Shown: positions 1 through 5,741 of the stretch, one piece after another
How positions within the stretch are numbered: the stretch's first letter is position 1
How the letters are laid out: every line of letters starts with the position of its first letter
DNA from: a bacterium
Lineage (GTDB): Bacteria; Krumholzibacteriota; Krumholzibacteriia; Krumholzibacteriales; WJIX01
Reading direction: 5' to 3'
Assembly (NCBI GenBank): GCA_021160845.1
Contig: JAGHBT010000276.1
Span: 1-5,780 of the forward strand
DNA length: 5,780 nt
Position numbers and translations under genes: made by a program
The notes under the pieces: model-generated
The model's database searches: none
What the model saw: only the letters and a program-made list of their open reading frames with translations
Told to the model about the DNA's origin: nothing

Positions 1-67
1 AAAGAAACTCGAGAAAAAGAGGAAACTGTCCATGGAAAACCCAACAACCAAAATCCATAACGGACAT
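1..67. other. Unassigned edge sequence beyond the terminator
   Basis: This A-rich stretch lies downstream of the terminator that closes the minus-strand transcription unit. No complete gene can be seen. On the minus strand an ATG at 67-65, directly after the terminator T-run, opens a frame that stays free of stops to the window edge (22 codons). It has no Shine-Dalgarno sequence and no recognisable product, so I do not call it a gene. Confidence 0.3.
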
Positions 68-90
68 AAAAAAAGAGACCCTTGGGTCTC
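68..90 (-). terminator. Rho-independent terminator after tRNA-Leu
   Basis: On the minus strand a perfect 6-bp stem, GAGACC (90-85) with GGTCTC (80-75), encloses the 4-base loop CAAG and runs directly into seven T residues (74-68). This is the standard layout of an intrinsic terminator. It begins 10 bases past the 3' end of the tRNA and would end both the secG-tRNA transcript and any read-through from the glycolytic genes upstream. Confidence 0.88.
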
Positions 91-99
91 AAACAATAA

Positions 100-183
100 T
101 GCCGAGGGCGGGACTTGAACCCGCACAAGCTTACGCTCACCACCCCCTTAAAGTGGCGTGTCTACCAATTCCACCACCTCGGC
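100..183 (-). tRNA. tRNA-Leu, anticodon AAG
   Basis: This is an 84-nt class II tRNA. The acceptor stem pairs GCCGAGG with CCTCGGC and has discriminator A (position 100). The D arm has a GTG/CAC stem and a loop containing TTGGTAGA, the T arm has a GCGGG/CCCGC stem with loop TTCAAGT, and the long variable arm has an AGC/GCT stem with loop GTAA. The anticodon stem pairs only as CCACT/GGTGG, giving loop TTAAGGG and anticodon AAG (34-36). Shifting the loop to read TAA leaves most of the stem unpaired. The 5' half closely resembles E. coli leuU, which has GAG and also follows secG. CCA is not encoded: the bases after the discriminator are TTATTG. The gene starts 16 bases after the secG stop and precedes a terminator, so it is probably processed from a secG transcript. 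Leucine identity is very secure; the anticodon rests on stem pairing. Confidence 0.95.
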
Positions 184-199
184 AATTATATAATCTTTG

Positions 200-601
200 T
201 TATTCGGAAGGTTGGTCTTTTACATTTCCTTCCGTGTCTTTTCCTTCAGTAGTTTCAGGTATCTCGCCGAGAACATCATCAATTTTTTTCTGTTCTTCGG
301 AAACGATCGTTCCCCATTCATCCCGCTTTGCCGCGTTTCTTAAAACACTCCTTTGTGCCTTCCCACCTCTTCCAGCCGAAAGAAAAGCCAACGAGAGTGA
401 AGTAACCATAAAAATTACAGCCAGATAAGTAGTTGCCCTACTTAGGAAAGACGCGGTTTCACGACCACCCATAACTGCCTGGCTACCCATTCCGCCAAAG
501 GCTCCCGAGAGTCCGCCCCCCTTGCTCGATTGCATAAGCACGGCAATAGTAAGCAATACGCAAGCTATTACATGAATTGCAATAAATATACTAAACAACA
601 T
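200..601 (-). CDS. secG: Preprotein translocase subunit SecG
   Basis: SecG is the small, non-essential subunit of the SecYEG channel in the inner membrane and assists SecA-driven protein export. The 133-residue product shows the family plan: a first membrane helix at about residues 2-22, the signature LMQSSKGGGLSGAFGG at 22-37, a connecting loop ending in FLSRAT (52-57), and a second helix at about 57-75. The tail from about residue 77 to the end is long, hydrophilic and, at its C-terminus, acidic; many SecG proteins are only about 70-110 residues. The ATG at 601 is preceded by a G-rich GGTGG placed very close (3-4 bases), so initiation may be modest. A sigma70-like promoter sits about 25-55 bases upstream. 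It follows tpiA by 97 bases and precedes tRNA-Leu by 16, an arrangement also seen in other bacteria. Confidence 0.95.
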   Translation of the reverse strand: MLFSIFIAIHVIACVLLTIAVLMQSSKGGGLSGAFGGMGSQAVMGGRETASFLSRATTYLAVIFMVTSLSLAFLSAGRGGKAQRSVLRNAAKRDEWGTIVSEEQKKIDDVLGEIPETTEGKDTEGNVKDQPSE

Positions 602-626
602 TATCCACCAACTTTCTCACAAAGGT

Positions 627-655
627 AGTTTAATCAAAAAGTTGGTCTCCGTCAA
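627..655 (-). promoter_or_regulatory. Putative sigma70-type promoter for secG-tRNA-Leu
   Basis: On the minus strand TTGACG (655-650, five of six matches to the -35 consensus) is separated by 17 bases from TAAACT (632-627, four of six matches to the -10 consensus). Transcription would begin near 620 and leave a leader of roughly 20 bases before the secG ATG at 601. The placement in the only sizeable gap between tpiA and secG supports a role, but it is predicted from sequence alone. Confidence 0.5.
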
Positions 656-698
656 TCAAATTATCACCCAAATGGAAAAGAAAGCATTCAGTATACAG

Positions 699-1460
699 TC
701 ACTTAGCAGACGCGTAAATAATTTTAAGAAATGAATCCGCTTTGAGAGCGGCCCCTCCTACGAGGGCTCCATCAATATCCGGCTCATTGAGCAATTGCGC
801 GGCATTTCCCGCTTTAACGCTTCCCCCGTACATTATAATCATCCGCTGTGATATCTCGCTTCCAAAAATACTCTTGATCACATCTCTTATAAGTGAATGC
901 ATATTCGCGGCATCAGAGGCAGTGGCAGTCTTTCCAGTCCCTATCGCCCACACAGGTTCATAGGCAATTGTTACTCTTGAGATTTCATCTCCACCAAGTC
1001 CGTTCAGTACATCTTTTAGCTGTTTTTCTACTACCTCGCCAGCTTTGCCCGCTTCTCTTTGCTCCAACAACTCACCAACACAAAACAACGGAAAGAGTCC
1101 ATATTCCAGGGCGATTCTCAATTTCTTTGATAGAAAAACCGAATCCTCACCAAAGATATTCCTTCTTTCGGAATGTCCAACGAGGACATATTGACAACCC
1201 AGATTTTTTAGCATCTCCGCGGAAATTTCGCCTGTAAACGCACCATCACGCTCAGAATACAGATTCTGCCCGCCAACGGATATCGCTGACCCTTTGACAA
1301 CATCAATAACAGAGGAAATAGTTGTAAAAGTCGGGAATAAAATAACCTCACAACCAATATCCCTTCCCCTAAGCCCGTCCAGAATCTCACTTGCAAGCCG
1401 GGCGCCTTCCATGTGATTTTTGTTCATTTTCCAATTCCCGGCTACAATATTCTTCCTCAT
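699..1460 (-). CDS. tpiA: Triosephosphate isomerase
   Basis: TpiA interconverts dihydroxyacetone phosphate and glyceraldehyde-3-phosphate in the cytoplasm, allowing both aldolase products to feed the Gap step. The 253-residue product has the usual length and all catalytic residues: N9 and K11 in GNWKM, the electrophile H96 in VGHSERR (94-100), and the base E168 in AYEPVWAIGTGK, which leads into flexible loop 6 (about 169-176). The phosphate-binding YGGSVK (211-216) and the late GALVGG segment are also present. A longer frame begins at 1487, but the ATG at 1460 is chosen because AAGGGG stands 7 bases upstream and because the family begins with a few residues before the first strand, as in MRKNIVAGNWKMN. 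It lies 61 bases after pgk and is probably in the same transcript. It ends in TGA. Confidence 0.96.
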   Translation of the reverse strand: MRKNIVAGNWKMNKNHMEGARLASEILDGLRGRDIGCEVILFPTFTTISSVIDVVKGSAISVGGQNLYSERDGAFTGEISAEMLKNLGCQYVLVGHSERRNIFGEDSVFLSKKLRIALEYGLFPLFCVGELLEQREAGKAGEVVEKQLKDVLNGLGGDEISRVTIAYEPVWAIGTGKTATASDAANMHSLIRDVIKSIFGSEISQRMIIMYGGSVKAGNAAQLLNEPDIDGALVGGAALKADSFLKIIYASAK

Positions 1461-1467
1461 AGAATTA

Positions 1468-1473
1468 CCCCTT
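1468..1473 (-). promoter_or_regulatory. Ribosome binding site fixing the tpiA start
   Basis: The minus strand reads AAGGGG, 7 bases before the ATG at 1460. The in-frame ATG at 1487 has no comparable purine-rich site, and the nine residues it would add (MVNLLRGNS) do not resemble the start of triosephosphate isomerases. The site therefore supports the shorter protein. Confidence 0.75.
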
Positions 1474-1521
1474 AACAAATTAACCACATACTAATCATAG
1501 TCATCAATTTACACAAATCGT

Positions 1522-2727
1522 CTAATTATCCTTCTTTTCCAGCACATCTACAGCAGGGAGCTTGCCCCCTTCCAGAAATTTAAGCGACGCGCCTCCGCCT
1601 GTTGAAATATGAAAAATCTTCTCCGAGAGATGTATCCCGTTCAAGGCTGAAACGCTATCTCCACCACCTACAATAGTCTTGGCGCCGGATCCGGTTATTT
1701 CAGCTATCTTCCTGGCAATCTCGTTAGTCCCGGTAGCAAAATTCTCTAACTCGAATACGCCCATGGGACCGTTCCATAAAACCGTACGTGCTTTATCCAG
1801 CTCTTTCGAAAATAAATCGATAGATTTCTCGCCAATATCCACACCGATCCATCCCTCGGGAATATCACCTGTAGATACAAGCTTCATTTCGCTATCTTCA
1901 TTGATCTCCCTCGCTATGATACAATCCACCGGCAAAAATATCTTCTTCTCCCGCGCCTTTCTGTCTTTATCCATAAGTTCTTTGCAAACCGGGAGAAATT
2001 GTTCGTCTACAAGAGAATCCCCAATCTCGAGACCAGCCGATTTCAAAAAGGTGAAGGCCATCCCTCCTCCGATAATAATGCGATCTACACGATCAATCAA
2101 ATTACTTACAAGACGAATCTTGCTCGAGACTTTTGCTCCACCTAGTACTGCCACAAAAGGAGAAACGGGGTTATCAAGAATCTCTCCAAGAACAGTAAGT
2201 TCTTTTTCAAGGAGAAACCCGGCTACTCTTCTTTCAAAATTCAGGGGGACCGCTTCAGTAGACGCATGCGCCCGATGCGCAGTACCAAAAGCATCATTGA
2301 CATAGACATCACCCCAGCGGGAAAGCTGCTTCGCGAACAAAGGATTATTATCTTCTTCCTCCTTATAGAATCTCAAATTTTCCAATAAAAGCATTTCCCC
2401 GGATTCCAGGTTGGAAATCTTTTCCTCCACCGAATCCCCGATACAATCCTCTACAAATTTTACCGGATGATCTGTAAGCTCACCTAGCCTGTAAGCCACA
2501 ACTTTAAGACTCATCGAAGGGATTTTCTCCCCCCCCGGTCTGTCGAGATGGGACATTAAAACCAGTGACGCTCCATTATCAAGAATATATTCAATGCTCG
2601 GGAGGGCCAACTTAATTCTCGTGTCATCGGTAATGTCCCCAGCCCTTGAAAGGGGAACATTGAAATCCACCCTCATAAGCACTCTTTTCCCTTGCAGATC
2701 CAAATCTACCAGCGTCTTACGATCCAA
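1522..2727 (-). CDS. pgk: Phosphoglycerate kinase (TTG start)
   Basis: Pgk transfers the acyl phosphate of 1,3-bisphosphoglycerate to ADP, the first ATP-forming step of glycolysis, in the cytoplasm. The 401-residue product has the two-domain layout: RVDFNVP (19-25) and SHLDRPGG (59-66) in the N-terminal substrate domain, then LENLRF and the NDAFGTAHRAHAST segment, followed by the nucleotide domain with VLGGAKVSSK, WNGPMGVFE, GGGDSV and the closing GGGASLKFLEG. The TTG start is chosen because a GGAGG site lies 7 bases upstream; an in-frame ATG at 2745 would place that site inside the coding region and add six atypical residues. Unusual points are SHLDRP, where most family members have SHLGRP, and a run of eight G residues just after it. 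The frame is intact on both sides. It starts 25 bases after gap and ends in TAG. Confidence 0.96.
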   Translation of the reverse strand: MDRKTLVDLDLQGKRVLMRVDFNVPLSRAGDITDDTRIKLALPSIEYILDNGASLVLMSHLDRPGGEKIPSMSLKVVAYRLGELTDHPVKFVEDCIGDSVEEKISNLESGEMLLLENLRFYKEEEDNNPLFAKQLSRWGDVYVNDAFGTAHRAHASTEAVPLNFERRVAGFLLEKELTVLGEILDNPVSPFVAVLGGAKVSSKIRLVSNLIDRVDRIIIGGGMAFTFLKSAGLEIGDSLVDEQFLPVCKELMDKDRKAREKKIFLPVDCIIAREINEDSEMKLVSTGDIPEGWIGVDIGEKSIDLFSKELDKARTVLWNGPMGVFELENFATGTNEIARKIAEITGSGAKTIVGGGDSVSALNGIHLSEKIFHISTGGGASLKFLEGGKLPAVDVLEKKDN

Positions 2728-2734
2728 ACTATTT

Positions 2735-2739
2735 CCTCC
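2735..2739 (-). promoter_or_regulatory. Ribosome binding site fixing the pgk TTG start
   Basis: GGAGG on the minus strand ends 7 bases before the TTG at 2727. It lies in the short gap behind the gap stop codon. The competing in-frame ATG at 2745 has only a weak AAAGA ahead of it, and GGAGG would fall within its third and fourth codons. Starting at TTG gives MDRKTLVDLDLQGKRV, which matches the usual Pgk N-terminus. Confidence 0.8.
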
Positions 2740-2752
2740 ATACATTCTTTAA

Positions 2753-3757
2753 TTATTTCTTCGCGATCAAGCTCATCATGTCAACCATTCGCATAGCGTA
2801 CCCATACTCATTATCGTACCAGGAAAGCACCTTAAATACCTTCGGGGTAATACTCATAGTAACCCCTGGATCAAAGATCGACGAATGAGGGTTACCGACG
2901 ATATCGGCTGATACAATGGGATCCTCACAATATTCAAGTATACCTTTCAGTGAACCCGCGGCTGCCACCTTCATAGCATTGTTTATTTCCTCAATTGTTG
3001 TTTTTTTCTTAAGTGTTACCGTCAGGTCAACAAGGGAACCGTCCGCCGTTGGAACACGTACGGCCATACCATCCAGCTTCCCTTTAAGTTCCGGCATTAC
3101 AACCCCAACAGCCTCTGCCGCACCCGTAGTTGTCGGAATCATGTTGACTGCACAGGACCGCGCTCTACGAAGATCCTTGTGAGGCGCGTCCAGCACATTC
3201 TGATCGCTGGTATAAGAATGAATAGTAGTCATCAATCCATTTGATATACCAAAACGCTTGTTCAATACCATGACCACGGGAGCCAGACAATTCGTAGTGC
3301 ATGAAGCCGTTGAAATTACATGGTGTTTGCTCTTTCTGTAAGATTTGTGATTTACTCCCATTACAATCATGATATCAGCGTCTTTAGAAGGAGCTGAAAT
3401 AATAACCTTCTTTGCTCCCGCCTTAAGGTGTTTGGCAGCATCTTCCCTCTTTCTAAAGAAGCCGGTCGATTCAATAACTACATCGATCCCATGTTTCTTC
3501 CAAGGCAGATTGGCGGGATCTTTTTCTGAATAAACCTTAAACTTTTTAGTTCCAGCCTTAATATGTCCGGATTTAAGAACCTTTACATCACCGGGGAATT
3601 TCCCGTGCATAGAATCGTACTTCAGAAGGTGCGCTAGAGTTTCAACGCTTGTAAGGTCATTAACAGCAACAAGATTAAAACGCTTATCATTTGCCAGCCC
3701 GCGCATGACAAACCTGCCGATTCTACCAAAACCGTTTATAGCTACATTTATTGCCAT
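2753..3757 (-). CDS. gap: Glyceraldehyde-3-phosphate dehydrogenase, phosphorylating
   Basis: Gap oxidises glyceraldehyde-3-phosphate with inorganic phosphate and NAD(P)+ to give 1,3-bisphosphoglycerate, the substrate of Pgk encoded next. The 334-residue product has the normal length. The Rossmann motif NGFGRIGR is at 8-15, and D34 at the end of the second strand (VAVNDLT) favours NAD+ over NADP+. The nucleophile is C153 in STASCTTNCLAP, with H180 in TTIHSYTSDQ as its partner. The phosphate-binding IPTTTGAA segment, the APHKDLRRAR loop and the late WYDNEYGYA motif are present. The start is well supported by AAGGAGG, 6 bases before the ATG. It lies 29 bases after fba and 25 before the pgk start. 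The protein is rich in lysine. NAD+ preference is inferred, since only D34 and P192 of the cofactor pocket follow the classical NAD pattern while the neighbouring residue is alanine. Confidence 0.97.
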   Translation of the reverse strand: MAINVAINGFGRIGRFVMRGLANDKRFNLVAVNDLTSVETLAHLLKYDSMHGKFPGDVKVLKSGHIKAGTKKFKVYSEKDPANLPWKKHGIDVVIESTGFFRKREDAAKHLKAGAKKVIISAPSKDADIMIVMGVNHKSYRKSKHHVISTASCTTNCLAPVVMVLNKRFGISNGLMTTIHSYTSDQNVLDAPHKDLRRARSCAVNMIPTTTGAAEAVGVVMPELKGKLDGMAVRVPTADGSLVDLTVTLKKKTTIEEINNAMKVAAAGSLKGILEYCEDPIVSADIVGNPHSSIFDPGVTMSITPKVFKVLSWYDNEYGYAMRMVDMMSLIAKK

Positions 3758-3786
3758 AGTTCTCCTCCTTGGATTAAAATAATATC

Positions 3787-4710
3787 CTACCTTACCTTGT
3801 TTTCGCTACCAAACAATCGGATCTTTGCCTTTACAACCCCAATGATAGCATCTCTTCCCGCGCCCAGATACTTTCTGGGATCAAAACCCTTGGGATCTTC
3901 AGAAAACTTTTTCCTTATAAAAGCTGTAAAAGCAATCCGCATGTCCGTATCTATATTGACCTTGCTTATCCCTCTTCTTACAGCCTCTTTTATAGCATCA
4001 TCGGGAACACCCCTGGCGTCCCCTATACCAGCCCCGAAGCTATTGGCAATTTCCACATGCTCCCTGTTAACTCCGGACGCTCCATGAAGAACCAGGGGAA
4101 TTGACACCTTTGAAGCAATCTCGCTCAATCTATCCATCCCTAATCTGGGCTCACTTTTAAATTTATAGGCGCCGTGAGAAGTACCAACTGCCACGGCAAG
4201 TGAGTCGACGCCTGTTCTTTCGACAAATTGAACAGCCTCATCGGGATCCGTAAATTTAGCGTCTTGCTCAGAAACGGAAACATTATCCTCTACCCCTGCC
4301 AGTTTGCCTAGTTCCCCCTCAACTGAAACTCCATGGGAAGCGGCTTTTTTAACTACCTCGCGTGTAACCGCGATATTTTCTTCAAACGGCAAGGGTGAGC
4401 CGTCAATCATCACTGATGTAAACCCATTTTCAATGCACCGTTCTATTACATCCATGTCTTTCCCGTGATCAAGATGCAGGGAAAATCTCGCGTTTTCCCT
4501 CTCCGCGGCAATTCTTACCATCGAAACCAGATTTTCAAAACCAGCGTATTTTATCGCGCCTTCCGAAACCGCTAATATCACCGGACTATTTAACTCTCCG
4601 GCAGCTTCCGCTATAGCCTGGATGAATTCCATATTGTTAATATTGAAAGCGCCAACGGCGTATTTCCCTTTCTTGGCGGCATCAAGAAGCTCTTTGTTTG
4701 TTACAAGCAT
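3787..4710 (-). CDS. fba: Class II fructose-1,6-bisphosphate aldolase
   Basis: This zinc enzyme reversibly cleaves fructose-1,6-bisphosphate into dihydroxyacetone phosphate and glyceraldehyde-3-phosphate. The 307-residue product fits the shorter class II (type B-like) aldolases rather than the longer E. coli FbaA type. Visible residues are catalytic D81 and zinc ligand H82 in LHLDHGKD (78-85), the EGELG segment (131-135), zinc ligands H179 in GTSHGAYKF and H209 in LHGASG, and the substrate-binding NIDTDMR beginning at 252. The ATG at 4710 is preceded within a few bases by the purine-rich AAAGGGGGAG. It is the first gene of the glycolytic cluster, with 185 bases separating it from comF and 29 from gap. 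Tagatose-bisphosphate aldolases share this fold, but the adjacent gap, pgk and tpiA genes support the glycolytic assignment. Confidence 0.95.
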   Translation of the reverse strand: MLVTNKELLDAAKKGKYAVGAFNINNMEFIQAIAEAAGELNSPVILAVSEGAIKYAGFENLVSMVRIAAERENARFSLHLDHGKDMDVIERCIENGFTSVMIDGSPLPFEENIAVTREVVKKAASHGVSVEGELGKLAGVEDNVSVSEQDAKFTDPDEAVQFVERTGVDSLAVAVGTSHGAYKFKSEPRLGMDRLSEIASKVSIPLVLHGASGVNREHVEIANSFGAGIGDARGVPDDAIKEAVRRGISKVNIDTDMRIAFTAFIRKKFSEDPKGFDPRKYLGAGRDAIIGVVKAKIRLFGSENKVR

Positions 4711-4743
4711 ATGCTCCCCCTTTCTGCAAAATTCTCACCTACA

Positions 4744-4771
4744 ATAATATGCTGCTCTATTAATTCAGCAA
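4744..4771 (-). promoter_or_regulatory. Putative promoter for the fba-gap-pgk-tpiA operon
   Basis: On the minus strand TTGCTG (4771-4766) and TATTAT (4749-4744) are separated by 16 bases. The -10 element matches the sigma70 consensus at five of six positions; the -35 is weaker. A transcript would begin near 4737 and leave a leader of about 25-30 bases containing the fba ribosome binding site. A second, poorer candidate is TTGTGT-16-TATACA further upstream (about 4868-4841). No operator repeat can be identified with confidence. Confidence 0.35.
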
Positions 4772-4895
4772 ACCTTAAATTTACTCCATCGTAAAAGAAC
4801 CGTTAAAATTAAAGGAACAACACCTTTCTACAAACTATTCCATGTATAATTCAGAAGTATTGAAACACAACCACTAATTATCTTCAACAAATTAT

Positions 4896-5741
4896 TTAAT
4901 CTGATACTAAATCTTTTTTAAGCGAACCCGACAATCGATTCACACCTCTCAATGATACTCCGGCGGAAAGTAGAATTATGTTTGGAGCTCCTTCTCTTTT
5001 CAGAATCCTTATACATTCACCTGCCGTTTTCCCAGTAGTGACTAAATCGTCAACCAACACAATATCTTTAACATTGAATTTATTAATATCTATTACATCA
5101 AAAGCATCAAGAACATTCTCACCGCGATCAGAGGCATCAAGGCTGGATTGACTTTTCGTATTCCTCACTCTTATGAGAAGATCGGCGGTGAAACGGCAGC
5201 GTAATTCCGTACTTACATAAGAAGCCAGAAGAGAGGCCTGATTGTAACCACGCTGATTCTTCCTTGATTTATGCAACGGAACCGGTACAACCAGCATTCT
5301 AGCCCACATTGAATCACTATAATGGCAAAGATAACTTTTAAGCGATTTTGCCATCCACCACACAAGTGGTTTCGCGGCGGATTTTCCACCAGAAAATTTT
5401 AGATACCTTATTACCTTGAGAAGTGTTTCATTCGTGCTAAAGGGAGCAATTACCGGAACATCATCTATTACGGCTATTGGATAATCCAAAAGGGGACACA
5501 ACTTCAGCCAACAGTCAGCGCACAATACCCCCGCGGGTAATGATATCCCTCCTATTGTTTTAAACTGAAATCGATTTTGAAGAAATGTAATGGTCTCTTC
5601 CGGCCATCCTTCGGGGACAGAGACCGGGGGAAGTCCGTCCGGCTCATAGAGCGAAACATTACAAACCAAACACCTGTTTATGAAAAGAAAAGATATAACA
5701 AAAGAAAAGAAACCCTTTAAAAACCCCAAGACCCCACACAT
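4896..5741 (-). CDS. comF: ComF-family phosphoribosyltransferase-like protein
   Basis: ComF/GntX proteins carry an N-terminal zinc finger and a type I phosphoribosyltransferase fold; in naturally competent bacteria ComF is needed for DNA uptake, but homologues are widespread and their reaction is not settled. The 281-residue product shows two CxxC pairs (C24/C27 and C74/C77), the family signature PVPLHKSRKNQRGYNQ, and the PRPP-binding motif VLVDDLVTTGKT at about 228-239. The 46 residues between the CxxC pairs are more than in typical members. A hydrophobic stretch precedes the first pair (residues 4-21). The ATG at 5741 follows the G-rich AAAGGTGGGG and gives the usual distance to the first CxxC; however, the frame has no stop back to the window edge, so a longer N-terminus cannot be excluded. 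It is separated from fba by 185 bases and is probably transcribed independently; no strong terminator follows it. Confidence 0.88.
   Translation of the reverse strand: MCGVLGFLKGFFSFVISFLFINRCLVCNVSLYEPDGLPPVSVPEGWPEETITFLQNRFQFKTIGGISLPAGVLCADCWLKLCPLLDYPIAVIDDVPVIAPFSTNETLLKVIRYLKFSGGKSAAKPLVWWMAKSLKSYLCHYSDSMWARMLVVPVPLHKSRKNQRGYNQASLLASYVSTELRCRFTADLLIRVRNTKSQSSLDASDRGENVLDAFDVIDINKFNVKDIVLVDDLVTTGKTAGECIRILKREGAPNIILLSAGVSLRGVNRLSGSLKKDLVSD

Noticed and set aside
1..67. Minus-strand open frame starting ATG at 67 and running off the window edge (22 codons).
   Set aside because: It starts immediately on the terminator T-run, has no Shine-Dalgarno site and no recognisable residues; too short to distinguish from chance.
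32..118. Plus-strand short frame from the ATG at 32, preceded by a purine-rich stretch.
   Set aside because: It runs through the terminator and into the tRNA gene on the opposite strand and gives a 28-residue peptide of no recognisable type.
184..199. TATAAT-like sequence on both strands in the 16 bases between secG and the tRNA, which could be a separate tRNA promoter.
   Set aside because: On the minus strand it abuts the tRNA 5' end, leaving no room for a start site, and any -35 would lie within the secG coding end without a good match.
1461..1521. Tiny frame (MTMISMWLIC) in the pgk-tpiA gap as a possible leader peptide.
   Set aside because: No ribosome binding site and no attenuator-like hairpins follow it.
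1679..2305. Long plus-strand open frame opposite pgk, and similar ones opposite tpiA, gap, fba and secG.
   Set aside because: They are antisense shadows of well-supported genes, with low-complexity translations and no recognisable motifs or ribosome binding sites.
4811..4827. Inverted repeat AAAGG/CCTTT with a 7-base loop downstream of comF, followed on the minus strand by AATTTT.
   Set aside because: A 5-bp, A/T-containing stem with an interrupted T-run is too weak to call a terminator or operator.
4845..4850. Perfect TATAAT on the plus strand in the comF-fba gap.
   Set aside because: No -35-like sequence lies at the right distance and a plus-strand transcript would run antisense into comF; expected by chance in an A/T-rich gap.
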